Below, in pieces: positions 29,560 through 39,302 of a DNA stretch of 57,371 bases. The notes below the pieces were generated by a model. That model ran no database searches. It was not told the origin of the DNA and saw only the letters and a program-made list of their open reading frames with translations. The translations under genes and the position numbers were made by a program. This DNA is from an uncultured bacterium (lineage in GTDB: Bacteria; Patescibacteriota; Gracilibacteria; Absconditabacterales; Absconditicoccaceae), in the NCBI GenBank assembly GCA_903953935.1, contig CAJBLF010000051.1, forward strand, positions 1 through 57,371, read 5' to 3'. The first letter of the stretch is position 1, and every line of letters starts with the position of its first letter.

Positions 29560-29960
29560 TATCGCTTAATAAGCAGTCAACCCAATGAATATCAATTTTT
29601 AATAAATATGAAGGACACAATCGACGAGGGTTTTTTTGCATACTTTTTTCACCTGGAAGGAAAAAAGTATGGCCTAGCCGGCGAGGCGATAGATAATATA
29701 TCATTATTTTTTTAAAAAACAGTTAAACGCTCCGCTGGGGTTACTTTTTGGCATTGCCCCAAAAAGTAACGAAAAAACTCTAGCCAGATGCAAAACTCTG
29801 AATACCTATTTCATGGATGAATTTACTACCAACTCACCTCAAACCCCACTGCGCGGGTCCCCATTTCGGTTCGTTCTAGTTAGCAGATTCATCTAAGATA
29901 GTATTACTATTCCGTGGCATGCATCTGGCATGGTTGTATCGTTATATAGTTAAAATTATT
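29560..29960. other. GC-rich palindromic, possibly structured-RNA or foreign intergenic element
   Basis: This non-coding stretch contains three compact stems: CATACTTTTTT/AAAAAAGTATG (29639-29671), GCCTAGCCGGCGAGGC (29672-29687) and GTTACTTTTTGG/CCAAAAAGTAAC (29740-29770). It also has two nested long-range helices: GCCAGATGC (29783-29791) with GCATCTGGC (29931-29939), enclosing GATGAAT (29816-29822) with ATTCATC (29887-29893). G+C is higher than in the flanks. It does not resemble tRNA, tmRNA or RNase P RNA. From memory it recalls palindromic intergenic repeats seen in Bacteroidota, which would fit the foreign-looking genes nearby. No protein is supported here. Confidence 0.45.
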
Positions 29961-30110
29961 CTCTAATTATTTCCGAACCTGAGAATAGAACCCAAAAAAA
30001 CTTGCAAAATTCCAGGAAATGTGTATACTTTATGCGTTAATTTATAGTTTACGAAAAATCTTTATGGTTGCTTTCCTTACAAATAATGGAAATAATGACC
30101 AGCTCTGCAA

Positions 30111-30189
30111 AGAGAGATTTTTCTAGATTATAAGAGTTATTAGATTCTACTACCATACTCTCTAGAAAGTCTCTCTGGAGATTTTTTTT
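30111..30189 (+). promoter_or_regulatory. attenuator-like leader of aspS
   Basis: AAGTCTC (30167-30173) / GAGATTT (30178-30184) forms a small terminator stem running into eight Ts, 33 bases before the aspS start. AGAGAGATTTTT (30111-30122) repeats the sense of the 3' arm and can pair with CTCTCT at 30171-30176, giving an antiterminator. Same design as the leaders at 5.9, 6.7 and 8.0 kb. The bases 29961-30110 upstream are AT-rich and hold nothing I can name. Confidence 0.45.
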
Positions 30190-30221
30190 AAGTTATTTTT
30201 TATTTTATTACTATATATACC

Positions 30222-32036
30222 ATGACAACACCAGAAAGAAGACCAGTAATCTTAGATACCTATAGAGATTGTCCTATTAATTGTATCGACGATTCGTTTT
30301 TGTGAAAAGAAATTACCATTGCATGATGGATACATGCTATCCGTGACCATGGAGAACTTATCTTTATTGACCTTCGTGAAGACGGAGAAATCTTTCAAGT
30401 AAAATTTTCTCGTGAAGTGTTTGGTGATATCGACCAGATTCCGAAGATTAGAAAAGAGTCCGTGATTATGTTTACGTGAACTATTGTCAAAAGAGCAGTA
30501 GAGGATATCGATGCGAAAAGTAGAACAGGTACTATAGAGTTGGACTGCAAAAAATTTGCTATGATTTCAGAAGCTAAACCATTGCCGTTTGCTATTCATG
30601 ATGCAAAGGGTGTTTCGGAATCATTGAGATTGAAATACAGATTTTTGGATCTGAGAGCAGAGAAAACGAGAGAAACGATGGTAATGAGAAGTAAAATGGT
30701 TTCTTTTATGAGGCAGTTCCTAGAAAAACAATGATATATGGAAATAGAGACTCCGATATTGGGAAAATGAACAGATGAATGATCCAGAGAATTTATCGTT
30801 CCAAGTAGAATCCATTCAGGAGAATTTTATACCTTACCGCAGGCTCCACAACAATATAAGCAAATGCTGATGGCATCAGGATTTAGTAAATACTTCCAAG
30901 TGGCAAAATGTTTTCGTGATGAAGATGATAAAGGTGATAGACAACCAGAATTTACTCAATTAGATCTAGAGATGGCATTTGCGAGCGAGCAAGAAATTAT
31001 CACGTTATTTTCTGATATGTTGATTACCCTTGTGAAAAATTATTATCCTGACAGACCATTGCAATCTGATACTATTCCACTCATGACCTACCAAAAAGCG
31101 ATGGATGACTATGGAACAGATAAACCAGATATCAGATTTGATCTCAAAATGAAAGATATTACGCATATCGTTTCCTGAACGTCATTTGAGGTGTTTCAGA
31201 AACAGATCGAGAGAGGAGGAATCGTAAAATGTATCAAGGTAGAACAGGATATAACCAAGAAACAGATTGAGGATCTTACAAAGATAGCTATCCATTCTGG
31301 ACTTGGATGATTGGCATATATAACTGTGCAGAGCGATTATCTTCAGTCGCCTATCGTGAAGTTTCTGGGTGAAAAAGTATCACAGGATATTGTAGAATAT
31401 ATGGATGCAAAATTGGGCGATACAATATTTTTTTCTGCAGCTAAACGTGAAACAGCAGATAAAGCACTAGATATCGTTAGAAGAGAATTGGGAAAGATGT
31501 TGAAATTATATTCAGAAGATATGTTGTCATTTTGTTGGATAGTAGATTTTCCGATGTTTAAAAAATGATTAACGGGTAAATGGAAATTCACCCACAACCC
31601 ATTCTCGATGCCCAAGAAAGAACATGTTGATTTACTTATGCAGGGACAAGATATTGAAAAAATTCAGGCACAACAATATGATATTACCTTATGTGGACAT
31701 GAAATTGGTGGATGATCAATCAGAGCACATCTTCCTGAGATTCTAAAAAGTACCTACAAAGTAATGAAATATTCTGACGAAGAAATGCAACATAGTATAG
31801 GTCATATGGTAGATGCGTTTTCGTATGGTATTCCTCCGCATGGAGGAATCGCACTAGGTATTGATAGAATTGTTATGATTCTTCAGCAAGAAAAATCTTT
31901 GCGTGAGGTCATAGCATTTCCAAAGACCTGATCAGCAGAAGATCTTTTGTTTGGTGCTCCATCATCATTGTCTGGTAAGACCTTGAGTGATGTACATATC
32001 AAGGTTGAAAGTTATATTACGACACAAGGAAAATAA
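30222..32036 (+). CDS. aspS: aspartyl-tRNA synthetase
   Basis: 604 aa from ATG 30222 to TAA 32034-32036, the bacterial type length. An N-terminal OB fold (ITIAGWIHAIRDHGELIFID) is followed by class II motif 2, KYFQVAKCFRDEDDKGDRQPE, the flipping-loop signature LRLKYRFLDLRAE, and motif 3 GIPPHGGIALGIDRIVM. The bacterial GAD insert is present but shortened or divergent. About ten glycines are UGA. It charges tRNA-Asp. Whether it is a discriminating or non-discriminating (Asp/Asn) enzyme is not decided here. An attenuator-like leader precedes it. Confidence 0.97.
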
Positions 32037-32071
32037 AAAAAAATCTGAACCGAAGTCAGATTGATTTCATT

Positions 32072-32145
32072 TAGGCGAGCAGGGAATCGAACCCTGAACC
32101 TTGTCCTTAAGAGGGACCTGCTCTAACCAATTGAGCTACTCACCC
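32072..32145 (-). tRNA. tRNA-Lys (anticodon CTT)
   Basis: Minus-strand cloverleaf: acceptor GGGTGAG/CTCGCCT, D-arm GCTC...GAGC, anticodon loop CTCTTAA giving CTT (reads AAG), T-arm CAGGG-TTCGATT-CCCTG, discriminator A. Two irregularities: the G1-U72 end pair and a G-A mismatch at the outer anticodon-stem pair (27-43). CCA is not encoded and must be added. It lies between aspS and the PhoH gene, on the opposite strand to both. Confidence 0.92.
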
Positions 32146-32306
32146 ATAGTATCAGTGGCGTTGCTTATATAGATAACGAAATGAAAATCAATGGTTTTTT
32201 TGTGTTCCCAAAAAATATATTTATCGGAAAATGATATTGCTTTTGTGCTTATAATACATATGGTTTTTTTGATAAACAAAAATAATAACCAAAAAAACAT
32301 ACACAT

Positions 32307-33818
32307 ATGAGCGAAATTAAAGAAAAGAAGATTTTCGTGTTAGACACGAATGTAATCTTACATGACTACGACTCCATAGAAAAGTTCGAAGAACATGATG
32401 TTCGTATTCCTTCTACGGTAATCCAAGAATTGGATACTTTCAAGAAAGGAAACGAAACCATCAATGTGAATGTTCGGGAATTTCACCGGAAGTTGAAGCT
32501 ATTGAGAGAAACGAAAGTAGAAAAAGAATTTACAAGTGGTAAGGGCAACAAACATGCCATCAAATTCAAAAAAATGGTTCCTGCTTTATCACATGGAGGC
32601 GTTTCACTCGGGAATGGTTTGGGAAATATTGAAATAATCCGGTTACCCAAAGAACTCCATCCATTGGTAAAATCACAATTCTTTCATTCTACACCAGACA
32701 ACTGGATTTTGAGTAGTGTTCTTGAGATTGAAGAACAAGAGATCAAGGGAAAAAGACGCCGCGTGATCCTTGTTACCAAGGATTTCAATCTCCAGGCAAA
32801 AGCCGATTTGCTCGGCATAGAAGTACAGGACTATGAGAACGATAAGGTGCCCAACATAGAAAAACTCTATATGGGCAGAGGTGAACTCGTTCACGAAGGC
32901 TTGTCGTCGCTTGTTGATGTGCTGTATAAAAGTGGTAAGGCCCCCATCTTTGGTCAGGAGTATTCAGGATATATCGAAGCAGAAGAGCTTAAACCAAATA
33001 AGTTCTTTGTGATCAAAACAAGCAACAAAAACTGTCTTGTTCGCGTCGATGGAAACATGGAATATTTCCACAAAGTAGAAAAGATCAAGGTTGCTGGAAT
33101 TACTCCCGTGAACTCAGAACAAGTGTTTTCTGTAAGTGCACTGATGAATAAGGATATCAATCTAGTCACGTTAATGGGGAAAGCGGGAACAGGAAAAACC
33201 TTGTTGGCTATGGCTACTGCTATTCAACAACTTAAAGACAATAAATATGATCGTATTATTGTCGCAGCAGCTATGGTGCCTTTGAGTAATAGGGATATTG
33301 GTGCATTACCTGGTAATGAAAAAGAAAAGGTATCTCCTTATATGCAAGGGCTGTTCGATAATCTCTCGTTTATTCAAAGTCAAATGAAAGGACCGAAAGT
33401 AGACGTGGTTGTTGAAACCGAAGAAGAGGCTCCCACAAAGAGGAAAAACCAAAAAAAAGCACCCGCTGTCGTTGAAAAGATTGATTATATCACGTCCCTT
33501 TTAAAGGACGGAAAACTTAGGGTTCAGGCCTTGGCATCCATTCGAGGACGAAGTTTAAATAATACTTTGTTTATCATTGATGAGGCGCAAAACCTTACTC
33601 CCCACGAAGTGAAAACAATAATCACTCGTGCAGGGAAAAACACAAAGATTGTATTCTGCGGAGACGTACAACAGATTGATTCTCCATATCTTGATGCTCG
33701 TTCCAACGGATTAAGTCATGCAATTTACCGGCTTGCCGGCAAGAGGATTGTTGCTCATGTAACCTTGGTAAAGGGTGAACGTAGCGAACTTGCTGAACTT
33801 GCAGCTGATTTGTTGTAA
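32307..33818 (+). CDS. PIN-domain PhoH-family ATPase, no UGA-Gly
   Basis: 503 aa from ATG 32307 to TAA 33816-33818. The N-terminal PIN domain (KKIFVLDTNVILHDYDSIEK; IPSTVIQELDTFKKGNE; VILVTKDFNLQAKA) carries the acidic residues of a ribonuclease, followed by a PhoH ATPase with Walker A LMGKAGTGKTLLA and Walker B FIIDEAQNLTPHEVK. About 35 glycines all use GGN; codons such as CGG, CGC and CAC are frequent, unlike native neighbours. No Shine-Dalgarno is visible; a TATAAT lies at 32250-32255. The sequence style is Bacteroidota-like. A linker insertion near residue 375 (EEAPTKRKNQKKAP) is notable. Probably acquired horizontally; function in RNA metabolism is inferred from the family. Confidence 0.93.
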   Translation: MSEIKEKKIFVLDTNVILHDYDSIEKFEEHDVRIPSTVIQELDTFKKGNETINVNVREFHRKLKLLRETKVEKEFTSGKGNKHAIKFKKMVPALSHGGVSLGNGLGNIEIIRLPKELHPLVKSQFFHSTPDNWILSSVLEIEEQEIKGKRRRVILVTKDFNLQAKADLLGIEVQDYENDKVPNIEKLYMGRGELVHEGLSSLVDVLYKSGKAPIFGQEYSGYIEAEELKPNKFFVIKTSNKNCLVRVDGNMEYFHKVEKIKVAGITPVNSEQVFSVSALMNKDINLVTLMGKAGTGKTLLAMATAIQQLKDNKYDRIIVAAAMVPLSNRDIGALPGNEKEKVSPYMQGLFDNLSFIQSQMKGPKVDVVVETEEEAPTKRKNQKKAPAVVEKIDYITSLLKDGKLRVQALASIRGRSLNNTLFIIDEAQNLTPHEVKTIITRAGKNTKIVFCGDVQQIDSPYLDARSNGLSHAIYRLAGKRIVAHVTLVKGERSELAELAADLL

Positions 33819-33838
33819 TACATCTCATTGTAGTTATA

Positions 33839-33872
33839 GCTTGCTCTGATATTCAGAGCAAGTTCTTTTTTT
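33839..33872 (+). terminator. intrinsic terminator
   Basis: GCTTGCTCTG-atatt-CAGAGCAAGT then a T-rich tail ending in seven Ts, just after the PhoH gene. Confidence 0.9.
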
Positions 33873-33922
33873 ATATCCTTCTTCAAAAATATTTTTCATA
33901 TTTTTGATTGAAGGATGTATAG

Positions 33923-33956
33923 TTGACCAATACGAATAAATAATTCGGTTGGTCAA
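33923..33956. repeat. interrupted palindrome upstream of obg
   Basis: TTGACCAA and TTGGTCAA enclose CGAAT-aaata-ATTCG, giving a near-perfect 34-base dyad without a T run. It is the only clear structure in the 313-base gap between PhoH and obg besides the terminator; the rest is AT-rich simple sequence. It could be an operator or a processing hairpin. Confidence 0.4.
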
Positions 33957-34131
33957 ATAAATTGAGATTCGTTTTTTTATTATGTCATCTTCCAAAAATA
34001 TCTTCTATTTTACATTAAAAAACATATTTGTTTTAGTCTATTTACTCTTTTTTTTGCTTTCTATTTTATTACTATCTTGCAAAGAGTTCAATTCAGAATT
34101 CAGAATTATTAGTTCTTAAATTAAAAAAAAC

Positions 34132-35619
34132 ATGCGTTTTTATGATGAAGTAACAATAAATGTTCAGTCCGGAAAAGGATGAGATGGAACAGTGACCTGA
34201 AGAAGAGAGGCAGGAGTCGCTTTTTGATGACCGTCAGGAGGAAATGGAGGTAAGTGATGATCAGTCATCTTACAAGCACTCAAAGATGAAAACACTCTCC
34301 AAACCTATAGATATAGAGCAACATTCAAGGCAAATCCAGGAGAAGCAGGAAAATCTAGAGATCAATATGGGTCAAATGCAGAGGACCTGATTCTTTATGT
34401 TCCTGTAGGGACACTCATAAGAGATAAATTGACAGATGAAATACTTTACACCTTTACCAAAGATGGAGAACAATATACGGCTGTCAGAGGTGGTGAAGGG
34501 GGAGTAGGAAATATCCATTTCAAGGATGCGGTACATCAGTATCCGACATTTTGTCTGCTTGGAGAACCGGGACACAAAAAAGAACTGGTACTTGAGCTTC
34601 AATTGCTTGCTGATGTGGCATTGATTGGAACGCCGAGTGTCGGCAAAACGAGCATCATCAATAGTATATCAAATACCAAAGCAAAAGTTGCTGACTATCC
34701 ATTCACGACATTGATACCGAATCTTTGATCAGTTACCGTTCAAAAGACAAATTTTAATGTCATCGATATTCCAGGACTCATCAAAGGTGCTGCTGAAGGA
34801 AGGGGATTAGGGAACGCATTTCTGCGTCATGTCCTCAAGGCGAGAGTATTTTGTCTCATCGGTGATATTTCTAGATATGATACATGAATACATGAAATTC
34901 CAGAATTATTGGAAGAAATTTGTACCTATACGCGTACGAAATTTAGTAAAGATCCCAATGCTGTAGAAATTCAGATTAGAGAAGATAAAGGAATGATTAC
35001 CTTGTTTATCTATGAGGAAGAAAAATTGGTGATAGAAAAAAGAATGATATTTCTTATCAATAAATACGATCTCGTCAATGATCCCGATATTCTCAAAGAG
35101 TACAAAGCACAATTTCGAAAAGAAATTTTAGAGTTCTTCAAAAAAAATAAAATCTGAACCAAAATCACGAAAAAACTTCTTGATGAGCATACCCTTACGA
35201 TATCGGCTGCGACACATTTCGGTGTCGATGAACGATTAAAAAAAATTGTCGAAATGCTCAAAAAAACTGATATCCAAGAAGTATATCATATAGAAAATAT
35301 TCCTCATCACGAAGTGAAACATAGTGAGAATTCGATAAGAAATATCAGTGATCATGAAAAAGAAGTATTGGTAAATGAGAACTATATTTCAGCAACTGAT
35401 GCTCAGTATGTTAGTGTTCGAGAAATTTATAATGAAGAATTTGCTAAACTTGTCTGGATGCTCCAACGAGGAAATGATGAGGCAGAAGGGCGATTTTGGA
35501 AACAAATAAGCCAAAAATGACTGTTGGAGGAATTTGAGAATAGAGGAATTCAAAAGGGTGATATTTTTAAAGTACTGAGTCCATATAGTGGACAGCCGCC
35601 GAAATATATACAATACTAA
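34132..35619 (+). CDS. obg: Obg-family GTPase
   Basis: 495 aa from ATG 34132 to TAA 35617-35619. The glycine-rich Obg fold leads ([40 protein letters not shown]), with many of its glycines written as UGA. The GTPase domain follows: G1 [13 protein letters not shown]2 region [13 protein letters not shown]3 [17 protein letters not shown]4 [10 protein letters not shown]5 TISAATHFG. The C-terminal 150 residues correspond to the variable OCT-like region. Obg binds the 50S subunit late in assembly. rlmH, a large-subunit rRNA methyltransferase, follows after 88 bases. Confidence 0.96.
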
Positions 35620-35632
35620 TTGTCTATTTTTT

Positions 35633-35700
35633 AATTTTTAATTTTCAAATACATCAAAAACGAGTTTAGAAATTATAAATTGAAAATTTTAAAATTTAAT
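35633..35700. repeat. AT-rich repeat before rlmH, homologous to the one before miaA
   Basis: Shares with 26395-26483 the ordered blocks TAATTTTCAAA, TTTAGAAATTA, AATTGAAAATT and TACGAAAT, the last ending at the start codon. The two lie 9 kb apart and precede unrelated genes, so this is a dispersed repeat rather than a gene-specific leader. Confidence 0.6.
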
Positions 35701-35707
35701 ACGAAAT

Positions 35708-36148
35708 ATGTTCATACTATTGAGTATTAGTGATTCAGACAAACATCGAGAAAAGGTAGTTGAGGAATACACCAAGCGCTTAGGCAAATCTGTGAAGATA
35801 GAAAATATAAAACCCAATAGAAAAGGAAATACCCAGCAAATGATACAGGCCGATACAGAGAATATCATCGCTAAGCTGGAAAAATTTTCAGAATATCAAA
35901 AAATTTTATTAAGTAAGGAAGGAAAACAATTAGATACCCTAGCATTACACAAATTCCTTACCGATAAAAATTGTGTGTTCATTATTGGCTGACCCTATGG
36001 TTTGGATGAGCCAGTACTAGCTAAATATATAGATGTCAAAATTTCTTTTTGAGCAATTACTTTGCCGCATGGTTTGGCGAAAGTAACGTTATTGGAGCAA
36101 TTGTATAGAATAGGAACGATAGAGGATGGTAAGAGCTATCACTATTAA
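35708..36148 (+). CDS. rlmH: 23S rRNA (pseudouridine1915-N3)-methyltransferase
   Basis: 146 aa from ATG 35708 to TAA 36146-36148. The SPOUT-fold signatures of RlmH/YbeA are present: the SAM knot loop CVFIIGGPYGLDEPVLAKY and the C-terminal ITLPHGLAKVTLLEQLYRI. The first glycine of the 'IGG' loop is near a UGA. RlmH methylates pseudouridine in helix 69 of 23S rRNA. Length is close to the family norm (about 155 aa). It follows obg, fitting a ribosome-assembly theme. Confidence 0.92.
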
Positions 36149-36210
36149 TTCTTTTGCAATTTTGCTATGAATTGCTATATTTTCTTCCAAAGAGATGTGG
36201 TTGATTAGCA

Positions 36211-36306
36211 AGACAGATTAAAATAAGCGATAGTTGATAGACGATAGCAAACAAATCCATAATTGTTAGTTGTTAACTATTAGTTGTTAGTTATTTTAAT
36301 CTGTCT
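36211..36306 (+). promoter_or_regulatory. long stem-loop in the pnp leader
   Basis: AGACAGATTAAAATAA (36211-36226) is perfectly complementary to TTATTTTAATCTGTCT (36291-36306), enclosing repeats of TGTTAGTTGTTAACTATTAG. The structure ends 50 bases before the pnp start. In E. coli a pnp leader stem is cut by RNase III and degraded by PNPase in autoregulation; an analogous role is inferred here. Confidence 0.55.
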
Positions 36307-36355
36307 AATTACCATATTTTCTTCTCAGATCTTTTACTCTCGTTATTTTTTTAGT

Positions 36356-38488
36356 ATGTCTATCAAAAAAAAGGAGTTTGAACTCCACACGCAATCCTTC
36401 GATTGGGAAGGAAAGCATCTCTCGTTTGAAACGGGAAAATTAGCAGTCCAAGCAGACTGTTCACTTAAGTTGCAATTTGCAGACAATGTACTTCTTTGTT
36501 CTACGGTCATGGAAAAAAATCCAAGATCAGATTCTGATTTTTTACCGCTTATGATTGACTTCAGAGAGAGTTTTTCTGCAGCAGGAAGGCTTGGATGAGC
36601 AGCGTATAGAAGAAGAGAAGGAAGACCATCAGATCAATCAGTTCTCTACTGTAGACTGACTGATAGGGCACTTAGACCTATGTTTCCAAAGGGTATGATC
36701 AACGATGTTGTAATAACTATAACGCCACTTGCACTTGATCAAGAAGTAGATCTTGGTGTTGCCACTATCATAGGGTCATCATTGTCTATCATGACAGCAG
36801 GTATTCCATTCGATGGTCCAGTAGGCGCAGCGCAGATAGGATACATTGACGGGAAATTTATTATCAATCCAACAAGAGCAGAGTCAGAAAAAAGCTTATT
36901 TCTATTATTAGTTGCAGGAAAAAAATGATCTATTAATATGATCGAAGCTGAAGGAAATGAGGTTGAAAAAGAATTGCTCAAAGAAGCCTTCGTAGTAGGA
37001 CAAAAAGCTATCGATGCATCATGTGATTTTCAAACAGAATTTCTCAAAAAAACCACAATAAAAAACCAAGAGATTGTTTACAACAAGCCATCAGAGGCAC
37101 TTATAGCATACATTAGTAATATTCTTACCAAAGATAAATTGGCTGCACTTACGGGAAATAGTAAGGTACCATTCAACGAATTATCTTCTCTTTACGAAAA
37201 AGAGGTATTGGCTATCTGCAAAGAAAATATCGCTGATAATGAGCAAGCAGATTTCACCGAGACTAAAGTGAAAATGTGAGTATTTACTGTGATAAAATAT
37301 TTTCTTCGTCACCGCACTATTGATACAGGAAAAAGAATCGATGATAGAGATCAAAAAGAAATTAGACCTATTTATTGTGAAGTAGCGACATTACCGAGAG
37401 TACATGGAAGTGGATTATTCCGGAGATGAGATACACAAGTATTGACCACAGTTACTTTATGATGACCAAAAGAATATCTGATTCTCGATGATATGGAAAA
37501 CAATAACGTACATCAAAGATATTTCCATCATTACAATTTCCCTCCATTTTCTGTGGGTGAAGCAAAAGGTACAAGAGGAACAGGAAGAAGAGAAATAGGA
37601 CATGGAAGATTGGCAGAAAAAGCATTGGAAAGAATGCTTCCATCAATGGATGAATTTCCATACACCATCAGAGCAGTATCTGAATGTTTAGGTTCAGGAT
37701 GATCTACATCTATGGGATCGGTTTGTGGTTCAACATTAGCACTTATGGATGCGTGAGTTCCTATCAAAAAACCAGTTGCTGGGATTGCTATGGGATTGAT
37801 GACTGACCATGATGATAATGATAATATTACCAAACACATAGTGCTCAATGATCTTATGGCGACAGAAGATTTTACTGGAGACATGGATTTCAAAGTTGCA
37901 GGAACAAAAGATTGAATGACAGCTATCCAATTAGATACGAAATTGAAAGGACTTACTATGGATATTATACACGAAACAATTGATAGAGCATTTGATGGAT
38001 ATAAAGAAATTATGGAAGTAATGCTACAAACTATTGCTGAACCAAAATCTACCGTAGGACAATACGCACCAAAGATTAGAATCATCCATATTAAACCTGA
38101 AAAAGTAAGAGAAGTAATCTGAAAGGGTGGTGATGTAATCAATGGTATCATTGAAAAAAATCCTGGAGTGAAAATTGATTTTGAAGATGATGGAACATGT
38201 TATATAGGACATAGAGATCAAGCAGTTATCGATACAGTAGAAGCTATAATCTTAGAGATAGCATCTGATCTAGAAGTAGGACAAGAGTTTGATGCAAAGG
38301 TCAAGAGAATAGAAGATTACGGGTTGTTTGTAGAATTACCTAAAAAGAAAATGGGACTTTGCCATATTTCTAACCTTGGACAAAGATATGATATTCCACT
38401 TACCAATCATTTCAAGCTCGGACAAGTTATCAGAGTAAAAATCAAGGGAATAGATCCAGATGGTAAGGTTGCAGTAGTTAAAATATAA
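36356..38488 (+). CDS. pnp: polyribonucleotide nucleotidyltransferase
   Basis: 710 aa from ATG 36356 to TAA 38486-38488. Two RNase PH cores are present: the first with [20 protein letters not shown] and [20 protein letters not shown], the second with [20 protein letters not shown] and [20 protein letters not shown] and the catalytic [19 protein letters not shown] domain follows ([15 protein letters not shown], first Gly UGA) and an S1 domain ([20 protein letters not shown]). PNPase degrades RNA 3' to 5' using phosphate. It is preceded by a long stem-loop leader. UGA codes glycine more than ten times. Confidence 0.98.
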
Positions 38489-38508
38489 TATACAATAGTT
38501 TTTCGTAG

Positions 38509-38531
38509 GAAACGGTTGCGACCGTTTCTTT
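38509..38531 (+). terminator. intrinsic terminator
   Basis: GAAACGGT-tgcg-ACCGTTTC, a perfect 8-bp stem with a tight loop and a short T-rich tail, 20 bases after pnp. Confidence 0.8.
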
Positions 38532-38562
38532 CGTATATATTTTATTCTTTAGCTATAAAATC

Positions 38563-39114
38563 ATGAAATTTCTCAAAAAGCTATTACGATTAATTGTGAT
38601 ATTAGCAGTGTTAGCACTCGTAAATCGATGGTATCTAGGGGGATTCATTAAGGTTGAGGTCAAAGAGCAGAATATGGAACAACAAACAATTGCATATGTG
38701 AATTTTATAGGAGAATATAATAAGGTATGATCTTCCATGGATAAGGTATATATGGCACTCTCTGGAGTCGGTATTGTTTCATATACGGGAGTAGGTATAT
38801 ATTATGACGATCCCGCCATTGTCTCATGAGCAAAGCTGAGAAGTGATGTTGGAGCAGTTATTGATCCGCAGGATGCAAGAAAATTAACAAATGATCCAGA
38901 CATAAAGACCAAAACACTTCCTCAGGGAAACAAGATAGTCGCTGAATTTCCGATGAAAAATACCTTTTCTTCTATGGTAGGTCCTATAATAGTCTATCCT
39001 GCAATCATTAAGTATATGACAGAAAAATGATATAGTCACGAAGTTGTTATGGTGGAATTATATGATATGACAGCCAAGAAAATTTATTATATAGCTGAAA
39101 TAGTGGCAAAATAA
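38563..39114 (+). CDS. membrane-anchored GyrI-like (effector-binding fold) protein
   Basis: 183 aa from ATG 38563 to TAA 39112-39114. A single N-terminal helix (LLRLIVILAVLALVNRWYL) anchors it. The rest has the GyrI/AraC-effector pattern: DKVYMALSGVGIVSYTGVGI, YYDDPAIVSGAKLRSDVGAV, TLPQGNKIVAEFPM, and EVVMVELYDM, with the family's YYDDP motif. This architecture recalls the eukaryotic TEX264 type, also a membrane-anchored GyrI-like domain. These domains bind small molecules or act as adaptors; the ligand here is unknown. Confidence 0.65.
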
Positions 39115-39213
39115 GTAATAATTCTAAAAAAAATTAAGGAATTGTTGGGGTGTTGAGTATGTTTTCCCATAAAAAAATACTAAATAGATCATATTTTGGA
39201 GATTTGTATAGTC

Positions 39214-39241
39214 AAAAAGATGCAGAAATGCGTCTTTTTTT
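39214..39241 (+). terminator. intrinsic terminator
   Basis: AAAAGATGCA-gaaa-TGCGTCTTTT running into further Ts, about 100 bases after the GyrI-like gene. Confidence 0.8.
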
Positions 39242-39302
39242 GGTGTTTTTTGCGTATTTCAGATATACTTATAGGTAATCACTTTTAGTTTTTTTGGGTG
39301 AT

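Noticed and set aside
29560-29960. tmRNA, RNase P RNA, 6S or SRP RNA
   Set aside because: None of the conserved core sequences of these RNAs could be found on either strand.
30060-30189. T-box riboswitch for aspS
   Set aside because: A terminator and an alternative pairing exist and a GAC occurs in the leader, but the conserved T-box sequence is not recognisable.
37531-38151. 206-aa minus-strand frame opposite pnp
   Set aside because: Antisense to the second RNase PH core of PNPase; its Ser/Ile-rich content is what antisense reading produces.
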